A stretch of DNA of 64,000 nucleotides from an uncultured Pelagibacteraceae bacterium (GTDB lineage Bacteria; Pseudomonadota; Alphaproteobacteria; Pelagibacterales; Pelagibacteraceae). The notes under the pieces are model-generated. The model saw only the letters and a list, made by a program, of their open reading frames with translations, searched no databases and was not told the origin of the DNA. The DNA is taken from positions 5,001-69,000 of the forward strand of contig CABZCX010000001.1 of the NCBI GenBank assembly GCA_902524345.1. Reading direction: 5' to 3'. This document shows, piece by piece, positions 11,156 to 19,924 of this stretch. A program made the position numbers and the translations under genes. The first letter of the stretch is position 1; every line of letters starts with the position of its first letter.

Positions 11156-13702
11156 ATGTTTAATCCCTTAAATCTTATTTCAAAGTTTATAAAGTCAGGT
11201 AATCAAAAAGAACTTGATAGATTGAATAAAATTGTTGGAAAAATAAATTCTTTTGAGGAAAATATAATAAAACTTAAAGACGAGGAATTCCCAGAAAAAA
11301 CCAAAGAATTTAAAGAGAAATTAAAAAAAGGTAATAGTATAGAGGAACTACTACCAGAAGCATTTGCGTTAGTAAGAGAGGCATCTAGAAGAACTAGGAA
11401 TGAGAGACATTTTGATGTTCAAATTATTGGTGGAATAGTACTTCATGAGATGAAAATTGCTGAGATGCGAACAGGTGAAGGTAAAACATTAACAATAACG
11501 TTAGCAGCATATCTCAATGCCCTTTTCGAAAAAGGAGTTCATATTGTAACTGTAAATGATTATTTGGCAAAAAGAGACTGTCTTGAAATGGGTAAAATTT
11601 ACAATTTTTTAGGAGTATCCTCAGGTTATATTAACAATACTCAAGATGATGATGAAAGAAAAAAAAATTATAATTGTGATATAACTTATGCCACCAATAG
11701 CGAATTAGGTTTTGATTACCTTAGAGATAATATGAAATATTCCAAGGAAGAAATGGTTCAAAGAGAACATTTTTTTTCAATAGTCGACGAGATCGACTCT
11801 TGTTTAATTGATGAAGCTAGGACACCTTTGATTATCTCTGGTGCTGCAGAAGATAAAACCAACAAATATCTTGCTGTAGATAAATTAATCAAAAGATTAA
11901 ATAAAACCGATTATGAAATTGACGAAAAAGATAAAAATGTTTTATTAACAAATGATGGAATAAATAATGTAGAAAAAATTTTTTCTGACACAGGTATATT
12001 AAAGAATAATAATTTTTATGATCCAGAAAATTTAAATTTGGTACACCATGTGAATCAAGCTTTAAGAGCTAATCATTTATTTTCTAAAGGAAAAGATTAT
12101 ATTGTTAAAGATAACTCCATAAAAATTATTGATGAACTTACTGGAAGAATTCTCGAGGGAAGGCGATTTGGTGATGGGCTCCATCAAGCTTTAGAGGCTA
12201 AAGAAAAAATAGAGGTTCAAGCTGAAAATCAAACTTTAGCTTCAATAACTTATCAAAATTATTTTAAACTTTATAAGAAAATTTCTGGATGTACCGGAAC
12301 AGCAGCAACAGAATCAGAGGAATTTTATGAAATCTATAATTTGCCAGTGGTAGTAATTCCGACAAATAAAAAAATGATAAGAAAAGATTTTAATGATCAA
12401 ATTTTTAGAACTGAAAAAGAAAAAAATGATGCTATAATTAAAAAAATTATAGATCTTAATAAGACTGGTCAGCCATTGTTAGTCTTCACATCCAGCATTA
12501 ATAAGTCTGAAATATACTCAAAACTTTTACAGAAGGAAAAAATTAATCATGTTGTGTTAAATGCAAAAAATCATGAGAACGAAGCTGAAATTATTTCCAA
12601 CGCGGGCAAAGAAGGATCTGTGATAATAACAACAAGCATTTCAGGAAGAGGTGTCGATATACAGCTGGGAGGAAAAAAAGGAACTGAGCATAGTGAAAAA
12701 TTAATTGAAAATAAAAAAAAAATAAAATTACTAGGTGGTTTATTTGTTATCGGTACGGAGAGAATGGAGTCTCGTAGAGTTGATAATCAAGCAAGAGGTA
12801 GATCCGGACGTCAGGGTGATGAAGGAAGTTCTATTTTTTATGTAAGTTTAGAAGACGATTTAATGAGAATTTTTGGATCTGACTCAATGAATGTCATGCT
12901 TGAAAAGTTGGGCCTAAAAGATGGTGAAAGTATTGATCATCCATGGATTAATAAAGCCTTAGAAAGAGCACAACAAAAAGTAGAGGCAAGAAATTTTGAT
13001 ATTAGAAAAACTCTCATAAAATTCGACAATGTATTAAACGATCAAAGACAGGTAATTTTTTCACAAAGAAAAGAGGCTATGGATAGTGAAAAAATTTTTG
13101 ATTATTCTATAAATTTTTTAGATGAAGTACAAAAAAATTTAGTTGATTTGAAAATTCAAAAGATTGCAAACCCAAAAAGTCCACATTTTGAAAATCAAAT
13201 AAAAACTCTTATGGGTAAAAACTTTAGTGAAAATGAAATAGAAAATTTATTAAAAAAAAAAGATAATGATCTAATAAAAATGATTTCTGATAAATTCCAT
13301 AAAGTAAGAGAAGAGAGAACTAATCTTTTAGGAATAGACCAAGCTAAACAAATAGAAAAAAGAATTTTTTTACAATCTATCGATGTTAATTGGAAATCCC
13401 ATATACAATATTTAGAACAATTACGCCAAGTAATTGGCTTAAGATCCTATGGACAAAGAGATCCCCTTATTGAGTACAAGAAAGAAGCTTTTTCCTTATT
13501 TGAGAATTTGTTAAAAAAACTTAAGCAGGACTATATAAATGTGCTTATGAATCTGAAATTTGTTGAGACATCAAATAGTAAATCAATAGAGTTAGCTGAC
13601 GAAGGAAAATCAATTAGTCAAATTAACAAAAAAGTAAAAAGAAATGAGCCTTGTCCTTGCGGTTCAGGAAAAAAATATAAAAAGTGCTGTGGAAAATTAT
13701 AG
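11156..13702 (+). CDS. secA: Preprotein translocase ATPase SecA
   Basis: Motor of the Sec export pathway; it binds preproteins and SecYEG at the inner membrane. Walker A MRTGEGKT is at 104-111 and the DEAD-like motif is in VDEIDSCLIDEARTP. The second helicase domain carries SGRGVDIQLGG and QARGRSGRQGDEG. The C-terminus ends in a SEC-C zinc motif with C833, C835, C844 and C845 (CPCGSGKKYKKCC), used for SecB or ribosome contact. The length of 848 residues is typical. It converges with accA, with the two stops overlapping by 6 bases. Confidence 0.98.
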   Translation: MFNPLNLISKFIKSGNQKELDRLNKIVGKINSFEENIIKLKDEEFPEKTKEFKEKLKKGNSIEELLPEAFALVREASRRTRNERHFDVQIIGGIVLHEMKIAEMRTGEGKTLTITLAAYLNALFEKGVHIVTVNDYLAKRDCLEMGKIYNFLGVSSGYINNTQDDDERKKNYNCDITYATNSELGFDYLRDNMKYSKEEMVQREHFFSIVDEIDSCLIDEARTPLIISGAAEDKTNKYLAVDKLIKRLNKTDYEIDEKDKNVLLTNDGINNVEKIFSDTGILKNNNFYDPENLNLVHHVNQALRANHLFSKGKDYIVKDNSIKIIDELTGRILEGRRFGDGLHQALEAKEKIEVQAENQTLASITYQNYFKLYKKISGCTGTAATESEEFYEIYNLPVVVIPTNKKMIRKDFNDQIFRTEKEKNDAIIKKIIDLNKTGQPLLVFTSSINKSEIYSKLLQKEKINHVVLNAKNHENEAEIISNAGKEGSVIITTSISGRGVDIQLGGKKGTEHSEKLIENKKKIKLLGGLFVIGTERMESRRVDNQARGRSGRQGDEGSSIFYVSLEDDLMRIFGSDSMNVMLEKLGLKDGESIDHPWINKALERAQQKVEARNFDIRKTLIKFDNVLNDQRQVIFSQRKEAMDSEKIFDYSINFLDEVQKNLVDLKIQKIANPKSPHFENQIKTLMGKNFSENEIENLLKKKDNDLIKMISDKFHKVREERTNLLGIDQAKQIEKRIFLQSIDVNWKSHIQYLEQLRQVIGLRSYGQRDPLIEYKKEAFSLFENLLKKLKQDYINVLMNLKFVETSNSKSIELADEGKSISQINKKVKRNEPCPCGSGKKYKKCCGKL

Positions 13703-14788
13703 GAAAATTAACACTATAATCAAAATTAAGATAGCTAAAGAGGGTAATAGCAATTTTTTTTTTTGTAAAATTTCAAAGATTTCATTCCGTTGAACTTTTA
13801 ATGAACTTAAATCTGCTGTATTTGTAACAAAACCTTTGCTTCTACCTATACTTAAAAATTTATTTTTTCTATTATTAAAAATCTCTTCTCCTGACATTAA
13901 TTTAAAATAATCTAAACTTGTAGATAATGAATCTCTCACATTTTTTAAAATTAAATCTTTATCTCTGTGTGCACCACCAATGGGCTCCTTAATAATTTCG
14001 TCAATCACCTTTAACTCTAGCAAATCTCTTGCCGAAAGTTTCATTGCTTTTGCAGCGTCAAGCATTTTTTTTGGATCTCTCCATAAAATTGTTGCACATC
14101 CTTCGGGAGAAATAACTGAATAAATTGCATTTTCCAACATTAAGACTTTACTTGAAGAGGCTAAAGCTATAGCACCGCCAGACCCCCCCTCTCCAATAAT
14201 AATTGCTATTGTTGGAACTTTTAAGCTCATACAACATTCTATTGACTTAGCAATTGCCTCGGCTTGACCTCGCTCCTCAGCACCAACACCTGGATAAGCT
14301 CCAGGTGTATCTATAAACAAAATAATTGGTATTTGAAATCTATCAGCTAATTTCATTAGACGGATTGTTTTTCTATAACCTTCGGGTCTCATCATTCCAA
14401 AATTTCTCTCAATTCTACTATCCAAATCATCGCCCTTTTCTTGACCAATTACCAAAATTGATTGACCTTTAAATTTTGCAAAACCTGCAATAACTGACTT
14501 GTCTTCACCATAATACCTATCACCAGCAAGTGAGATAAATTCATCAAATAAATTATCAATGAAAAATTTTGATTTAGGTCTATCCTCATGTCTTGCAACC
14601 ATAGTCGTTTGCCAAGGATCAAGATTTGAATAAATTGAATTCAATTTATCGTTTATCTCCTCCTGAGTTTTTGAAATTTTTTGAGTATCAACTTCAGAGA
14701 TACCGCCCTGATTATATGGATCTTTAAGTTTCTCTAACTCTTCATCTAATTCTTTTATTTCTTTTTCAAAATTAAGGTAGTTTTTCAT
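13697..14788 (-). CDS. accA: Acetyl-CoA carboxylase carboxyltransferase subunit alpha, with C-terminal membrane-like tail
   Basis: Alpha subunit of the carboxyltransferase that makes malonyl-CoA together with AccD. The core (about 1-315) is canonical: N-terminal helical NFEKEIKELDEELEKL, then the crotonase-like fold with IGEGGSGGAIALA and the end motif KNKFLSIGRSKGF. The protein has 363 residues against roughly 315-325 in most AccA. The extra 45-50 residues end in an uninterrupted hydrophobic segment (346-363, LPSLAILILIIVLIFL), preceded by an A11 tract. It may anchor the complex at the membrane or be a slippage-prone tail. The partner accD is at 36.2 kb. Confidence 0.95.
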   Translation of the reverse strand: MKNYLNFEKEIKELDEELEKLKDPYNQGGISEVDTQKISKTQEEINDKLNSIYSNLDPWQTTMVARHEDRPKSKFFIDNLFDEFISLAGDRYYGEDKSVIAGFAKFKGQSILVIGQEKGDDLDSRIERNFGMMRPEGYRKTIRLMKLADRFQIPIILFIDTPGAYPGVGAEERGQAEAIAKSIECCMSLKVPTIAIIIGEGGSGGAIALASSSKVLMLENAIYSVISPEGCATILWRDPKKMLDAAKAMKLSARDLLELKVIDEIIKEPIGGAHRDKDLILKNVRDSLSTSLDYFKLMSGEEIFNNRKNKFLSIGRSKGFVTNTADLSSLKVQRNEIFEILQKKKLLLPSLAILILIIVLIFL

Positions 14789-14896
14789 TGTTTTTTAAAG
14801 CGATTATTTAATTAACAAAAAAGGCAATAAAATGATATTGAATTAAACAAATATTTGTTATTTAATGACATATTCTTTTATAGAATAAAGTTTTAC

Positions 14897-15041
14897 TATC
14901 GGGAGAGACTATTTTTTAGCGCCGAAGGAGCAACCACCCCGGAAACTCTCAGGCAAAAGGACCGATCGAAGCATAACACTCTGGAAAGAGATTTATTTCC
15001 GCCGAAGGAGCAAAACTCTCAGGCAAAAATACAGATGGGGT
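14897..15041 (+). promoter_or_regulatory. Tandem glycine riboswitch
   Basis: Two glycine aptamers in series. Each has the conserved core GCCGAAGGAGCAA (14921 and 15001) followed by ACTCTCAGGCAAAA (14945 and 15015). The first aptamer spans about 14897-14967, with closing strands ATCGG and CCGAT. A short linker leads to the second at about 14978-15041. The element ends 15 bases before the glcB start, with a G-rich GGGGTG near where a ribosome would bind, so control could be at translation initiation. In SAR11 a glycine riboswitch upstream of malate synthase has been reported as glycine-activated; no intrinsic terminator is evident here. Confidence 0.95.
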
Positions 15042-15056
15042 GTGAGTTAAAGTGCT

Positions 15057-17231
15057 ATGCAAGAAAAATACATAAAAATTAATAATTTAAAAGTATCTGA
15101 AAAACTATCAAAATTTGTAAATGGTGAATTACTGAAAAATACAAATGTATCTCCTGAAAATTTCTGGTTAGGTCTTGAAAAAACTCTTGATGAGCTTGCA
15201 CCAAAAAACAGAGAATTAATTAAGTTTAGAGAAGATTTACAAAAGAAAATAGATAATTGGCATTTCAAAAATAAAGGTAAAGAATTCAATTTATTGGAGT
15301 ATAAAAAATTTTTATTAGAAATTGGTTATTTAAAAAACGAGGGGCCTGATTTTAAAATAGAAACTAAAAATGTTGATGAAGAAATTGCGAATATAGCTGG
15401 ACCTCAATTAGTAGTACCCATCATGAATGCAAGGTATGCGTTAAATGCTGCGAATGCAAGATGGATGAGTTTATATGATAGTCTTTATGGCACGGATGTA
15501 ATTGAAGAGTCTGAAGACAGCGTATCTGAAAGGTATGACCCTTTAAGGGGTGAAATGGTTATTAAATATGGTAGAGATTTTTTAGATAAGCACTTCCCAT
15601 TAGCTGAATTGAGTTGGGCTAAAATAACAAGCTTTGCCGTAAAAGATGGCAAATTAAAAATTTTAAAAGGTGCTGATGTTTTTGATTTAAGAGATGAAGA
15701 TAAATTTATCGGACACAGAGGTGAAAGTGACAACCCATCTGCAATTATCTTAAAGAATAATAATTTACATATTGAAATTCTAAAAGATTCAAGAGCGTTT
15801 GCTGCTCAACAAGATCATGCAGGAATTAGTGACATAATAATAGAATCTGCAGTTTCAACAATTTGTGATAATGAGGATAGTGTCGCTGCAGTTGACTCGG
15901 AAGATAAAATTATTTGTTATCGAAATTGGCTAGGTCTTATGAAGGGTGATCTTAAATCAAAATTTGAAAAAGAAGGTAAATTATTTGAGAGAAAGCTAAA
16001 TCCAAATAGAAGTTATATCTCAAAAGATGGTAAAGGTTTAAAGTTGCATGGTAGAAGCCTTTTACTTATAAGAAATGTTGGTCATTTAATGACAAACCCG
16101 TCGATTTTATTAAGTGATGGGAATGAAATACCAGAGGGAATTATGGATGCATTTCTAACAACAGCGGCTGCACTTCATGATATTAAAAACAAAACTAACT
16201 CAAGAACTGGATCTGTGTATATAGTAAAGCCTAAAATGCATGGTCCAGATGAAACGGCGTTTACGGATTTAATTTTTTCTAAAGTTGAGGAAGTTCTAAA
16301 TTTACCAAAGTATACTTGTAAAATTGGTATTATGGATGAGGAAAGAAGAACGTCTGCAAATTTAAAAGAATGTATTAGAAGTCTTAAAAATAGAGTTTTT
16401 TTCATAAATACTGGTTTTTTAGATAGAACTGGCGATGAAATGCATACATCAATGGAAGCTGGTCCCATGATAAAAAAAGGTGATATGAAATCATCTAAAT
16501 GGATCAATGCCTACGAAAATAATAATGTCGATATTGGTTTGAAATGTGGGTTTTCAGGAAAAGCACAAATTGGAAAAGGAATGTGGGCAATGCCAGATAA
16601 AATGAAAGATATGATGGATCAAAAAAAAGGGCACCTAGAAGCAGGAGCAAACTGTGCATGGGTTCCATCTCCAACAGCAGCTGCTTTACATGCTTTGCAT
16701 TATCACGAAATAAATATTTTCAATGAACAAAAAAAATTAATGGATAGAGACCCAGCCAAAATTGATGATCTCTTAACAATCCCAACAGCGGACCGACCTA
16801 ATTGGTCTGTAGATGATATAAATAAAGAAATTTCTAATTCTGCACAAACTTTACTAGGTTATGTTGTAAGATGGGTAGATCAAGGTGTTGGCTGTTCTAA
16901 AGTACCTGATATTAACAATATAGGTTTGATGGAAGATAGGGCGACTCTTAGAATTTCATCTCAGCATATAGCCAACTGGATACATCATGGAATTACAACA
17001 AAAATACAAGTAACTGAAATAATGAAAGAAATGGCGAAAATAGTTGATGAACAGAATAAAAATGATCCATTATATATTAAAATGAGTGATGATTATAAAA
17101 ACTCTATAGCGTTCCAAACTGCTTGCGATCTAGTGTTTAAGGGTAGAGAACAACCCTCAGGTTATACTGAACCATTGCTTCATTTAAACAGGCTAAAAAA
17201 AAAATCTAATCTGAGCTCTAAATCAAATTAG
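15057..17231 (+). CDS. glcB: Malate synthase G
   Basis: Condenses glyoxylate with acetyl-CoA to malate. At 724 residues it is the long, single-chain G isoform with the alpha/beta insert. Visible signatures include AWVPSPTAAALHALHYH near the C-terminal third, DQGVGCSKVPDI, and the metal/glyoxylate region MDEERRTSANL. The ATG is taken 15 bases after the riboswitch. The link to glycine makes sense because glyoxylate arises from glycine oxidation, so excess glycine would be routed into the TCA cycle. It converges with recR (14-base overlap of the 3' ends). Confidence 0.97.
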   Translation: MQEKYIKINNLKVSEKLSKFVNGELLKNTNVSPENFWLGLEKTLDELAPKNRELIKFREDLQKKIDNWHFKNKGKEFNLLEYKKFLLEIGYLKNEGPDFKIETKNVDEEIANIAGPQLVVPIMNARYALNAANARWMSLYDSLYGTDVIEESEDSVSERYDPLRGEMVIKYGRDFLDKHFPLAELSWAKITSFAVKDGKLKILKGADVFDLRDEDKFIGHRGESDNPSAIILKNNNLHIEILKDSRAFAAQQDHAGISDIIIESAVSTICDNEDSVAAVDSEDKIICYRNWLGLMKGDLKSKFEKEGKLFERKLNPNRSYISKDGKGLKLHGRSLLLIRNVGHLMTNPSILLSDGNEIPEGIMDAFLTTAAALHDIKNKTNSRTGSVYIVKPKMHGPDETAFTDLIFSKVEEVLNLPKYTCKIGIMDEERRTSANLKECIRSLKNRVFFINTGFLDRTGDEMHTSMEAGPMIKKGDMKSSKWINAYENNNVDIGLKCGFSGKAQIGKGMWAMPDKMKDMMDQKKGHLEAGANCAWVPSPTAAALHALHYHEINIFNEQKKLMDRDPAKIDDLLTIPTADRPNWSVDDINKEISNSAQTLLGYVVRWVDQGVGCSKVPDINNIGLMEDRATLRISSQHIANWIHHGITTKIQVTEIMKEMAKIVDEQNKNDPLYIKMSDDYKNSIAFQTACDLVFKGREQPSGYTEPLLHLNRLKKKSNLSSKSN

Positions 17232-17817
17232 ATCGATTTTTAAAAGCAGAAATTAAAGTCCCATCATCTAGATTTTCTATCTCACCACCTACTGGCAAAC
17301 CTTGGGCAAGCTTAGTAATTTTTACTCTGGAATTTTTTAAACTTTCTTGAATATAGTAGGCAGTCGTTTGACCTTCTATTGTGGCACTTGTTGCTAAAAT
17401 TACCTCCTCAATTTTATCTTTTTTAACTCTTTCCACGAGAGAGTCGATTAATAAATCTTCTTTTCTATTTCCTGCTGATGAGATTGTACCACCAAGAATA
17501 TGAAAATATCCCTGATATATATTAGAGCTCTCGATAGACCATTGGTCAGCAATATCCTCAACAACGCAAATCTTATCAAATTTTTTTTTTGAGTTTTCAC
17601 AGTTATCACAACCTACTAACGTAGATTTTAACGAACCACAATTTTTACATCTAGAAACATTTTTATAAATTTGAGCTAATACGTTTGCCAAAGGTTTGAC
17701 CAATTGATCTCTATCATTTATTAATTTTAAAACAATCCTTTTTGCTGATTTGGGTCCTAGTCCAGGTAATTTGGAAATCAATTTAATTAATTCTTCTATC
17801 TCATTTATATTTTGCAT
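17218..17817 (-). CDS. recR: Recombination mediator RecR
   Basis: Ring-forming protein that helps load RecA onto gapped DNA in the RecFOR pathway. N-terminal helix-hairpin-helix KLPGLGPKSAKRIVL (17-31), a zinc finger with C57, C60, C70 and C73, then a Toprim domain beginning ICVVEDIAD (83-91). 199 residues is standard. Third gene of the minus-strand cluster SRP RNA-dnaX-ebfC-recR, an order conserved across many bacteria. Confidence 0.97.
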   Translation of the reverse strand: MQNINEIEELIKLISKLPGLGPKSAKRIVLKLINDRDQLVKPLANVLAQIYKNVSRCKNCGSLKSTLVGCDNCENSKKKFDKICVVEDIADQWSIESSNIYQGYFHILGGTISSAGNRKEDLLIDSLVERVKKDKIEEVILATSATIEGQTTAYYIQESLKNSRVKITKLAQGLPVGGEIENLDDGTLISAFKNRSNLI

Positions 17818-17820
17818 TAT

Positions 17821-18138
17821 TTATAATGGCCATTTAAAACCTGGAATACCAAAACCACCGGTCGCTTTCGAAATTTCTTCTGATGTTTTTGATTTCAACT
17901 GTAACTTTGCATTGTTATGAGCTGCCACAATTAGATCCTCTATAATTGACTTGTCCTCTTTTAAAACCTCATCTGAAATTTCAATTTTTTGCATTTCTCC
18001 TTCTCCATCCAAAATTACCTTTACAGAATTCGATCCTGAAATACCCTCCACTTTAATTTTTTTAATATTCTCTTGGCTTTCTTTCATTTTTACCTCAAGC
18101 TCTTTAGCCTTTTCTAAAATTTTAGAAAAATCTGTCAT
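17821..18138 (-). CDS. YbaB/EbfC nucleoid-associated protein
   Basis: Small DNA-binding protein of the YbaB/EbfC family, a tweezer-shaped dimer that coats the nucleoid. It has the N-terminal helix (EKAKELEVKMKESQENIKKI), a central sheet with VEGISGSNSVKVILDGEGE, and the C-terminal ATGGFGIPGFKWPL seen in many members. 105 residues fits. The ATG overlaps the dnaX stop by 4 bases and recR follows 3 bases later, so the three are coupled. Confidence 0.95.
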   Translation of the reverse strand: MTDFSKILEKAKELEVKMKESQENIKKIKVEGISGSNSVKVILDGEGEMQKIEISDEVLKEDKSIIEDLIVAAHNNAKLQLKSKTSEEISKATGGFGIPGFKWPL

Positions 18139-19778
18139 ATGTCCTCATCTTTTTTATCTAGAATTACATCACGCAGATATGCATCTGGAAAAATTTTTAT
18201 AAAATCATTATACAATTTAGTTTTTTTTATATCATTAATTAATTTTTTTTTATCGTTGTCTAATTGTTGTTTTACAGACATTTGCCCCATTTCTTTACTA
18301 AAAGAAATTATCCATCTTTCTCTAGTCCATTCATAAAGTTTTGAAGATAGTTCTTTAACGAAAGATTTATCTAAGTTTTCGTTAAAAGATATTTCTATTC
18401 TATTTCTCTCAAAATTTACTAAATTGACATTTTTTTCAAGTTCATATTTTAATTTAATTTCTTTTTTTTCATTACAAATATCTAAAAGATTTTTAAATGA
18501 GTCGATTATCCTATTTTCAGCTTTAATATTTGTACCACTTTCGGGTTTAATTTTTTTTTCTTGGGTAATATTTCTAATTTGATCAACTGCATCATTTTTG
18601 GAAAGATAATTAATATCTTTTTCTATAGATGCTTTTGTTTCATTCTTGTTTTCTTTGTCTATTTTTTGATTATGAGGATTAAGATATATTAATCGCATTA
18701 AATACATTTCAATTGATAAGTTTTGATTAGAAACTACCTCTAACTCCTCGATGGTTTTAATTGTAAATTGCCAAAATAAAATAAGTACTTTGTTATCTAT
18801 AGAATTGGAAATTTTTTTGATTTTGGAGAATTCTTCATCATTTAAAGAAAAGTTTGTGCTTTCAAGTGTTAACGAATTTATATTTTTAAAATAATATATT
18901 AGTTCTAAAAAATCATTTATGAAAACCTTAGGATCTATACCTTGGTCAAAAATTTTTCTATAAATTTCCAAAACTTTTTTTTCATCGCCTTGCAAAACTA
19001 AATCAAACATTTCGATAAGTTGAGATTTATCGAAATATCCAAAAATTTTTTGAGCTTCACTTAAATCCAATTCTTTATTTTTGTTTAACGATAGCAGACC
19101 TCTATCTAATAAAGACAATGCATCTCTAACAGAGCCCTCTGAAATTTTAACGATTAATTTTAAAACTTCATCTGAGACATTTCCATTCTCTTTATCTTTT
19201 ACTTTTTTGATAAACTGAAATAAATCCTCTGATTTAACTCTTGATAGGTCAAACCTTTGACATCTCGATACGATAGTCACTGGAACTTTTTTTATCTCAG
19301 TTGTAGCAAGGATGAATTTTAAATAATTTGGCGGCTCTTCAAGGATTTTTAAAAGGGCGTTAAACGCGCTCGAGGATATTTGGTGTACTTCATCTATAAT
19401 AAAAATTTTATATTTTGATGAAGTCGGTCCATATCTTGAAAACTCTATTAGGTCTCTAATATCATTAATTGATGTTTTATCTGCTCCATTTAGTTCTAAA
19501 ACATCCATGTGACTTGATTTTGAAATCCCCTCACAATTTGTGCATAAATTTTTTACACAAATTTTTTCTATTCCATTTAAACAATTTAGAGATTTTGCAA
19601 CAATTCTTGCTATTGTTGTTTTGCCTACACCTCGAATTCCTGTAAAAAGATATGCATTCGGAACTTTATCAGCTTTAATTGAATTAATAATTGTATCAGA
19701 CGCAACTTTTTGACCGATTAATTCTTCAAAAATTTTTGGTCTATATTTTAGAGCTAATACTTTAGATTTTTCGTTCAT
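18135..19778 (-). CDS. dnaX: DNA polymerase III subunit tau (gamma/tau)
   Basis: Clamp-loader ATPase that organises the replicative polymerase. Walker A GIRGVGKT is at 47-54, and zinc-site cysteines lie at 66, 74, 79 and 82 (CVKNLCTNC). The DEVH box is at 129-132 and a sensor-1-like ATTE follows. Domains I-III fill about 1-360; the Lys-rich linker and C-terminal tau part end at 547. There is no obvious slippage heptamer with a downstream stop, so a separate gamma product is not supported by inspection. It lies just downstream of the SRP RNA. Confidence 0.96.
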   Translation of the reverse strand: MNEKSKVLALKYRPKIFEELIGQKVASDTIINSIKADKVPNAYLFTGIRGVGKTTIARIVAKSLNCLNGIEKICVKNLCTNCEGISKSSHMDVLELNGADKTSINDIRDLIEFSRYGPTSSKYKIFIIDEVHQISSSAFNALLKILEEPPNYLKFILATTEIKKVPVTIVSRCQRFDLSRVKSEDLFQFIKKVKDKENGNVSDEVLKLIVKISEGSVRDALSLLDRGLLSLNKNKELDLSEAQKIFGYFDKSQLIEMFDLVLQGDEKKVLEIYRKIFDQGIDPKVFINDFLELIYYFKNINSLTLESTNFSLNDEEFSKIKKISNSIDNKVLILFWQFTIKTIEELEVVSNQNLSIEMYLMRLIYLNPHNQKIDKENKNETKASIEKDINYLSKNDAVDQIRNITQEKKIKPESGTNIKAENRIIDSFKNLLDICNEKKEIKLKYELEKNVNLVNFERNRIEISFNENLDKSFVKELSSKLYEWTRERWIISFSKEMGQMSVKQQLDNDKKKLINDIKKTKLYNDFIKIFPDAYLRDVILDKKDEDI

Positions 19779-19786
19779 TTTAAATT

Positions 19787-19874
19787 CTTAGGAGACTAGA
19801 ACCTGAAAAACTCTCTTTACTAGTGCTATCTTTCGATCCTCCTAGGATTCAAGGAGTGTCCACCTCTAGCCTCC
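19787..19874 (-). ncRNA. ffs: Signal recognition particle RNA (small, 4.5S-like)
   Basis: On the minus strand about 88 nt fold into one long hairpin. GGAGGCTAGA at the 5' end pairs over ten positions with TCTAGTCTCC at the 3' end. The apical part matches SRP domain IV: stem CTAG/CTAG, symmetric loop GAGG opposite AGCA (E. coli CAGG/AGCA), stem ATC/GAT and a GAAA tetraloop. A good promoter ends 7 bases upstream. Its place directly ahead of dnaX is the conserved position for this RNA. The exact 3' end is uncertain. Confidence 0.85.
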
Positions 19875-19880
19875 AAAGAT

Positions 19881-19910
19881 ATTATAGCAGTAATATTTTC
19901 CAATCTACAA
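19881..19910 (-). promoter_or_regulatory. Promoter of the SRP RNA gene
   Basis: On the minus strand, TTGTAG (19910-19905), an 18-base spacer and a consensus TATAAT (19886-19881) are followed 6-7 bases later by GGAGGCTAG, the predicted 5' end of the SRP RNA. It may also drive dnaX-ebfC-recR by read-through. Confidence 0.65.
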
Positions 19911-19924
19911 CAAAAGAATATAAA

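Noticed and set aside
18135-19778. Programmed frameshift in dnaX giving a gamma subunit
   Set aside because: A-rich runs are everywhere in this genome; no slippery heptamer with a nearby stop and hairpin stood out.
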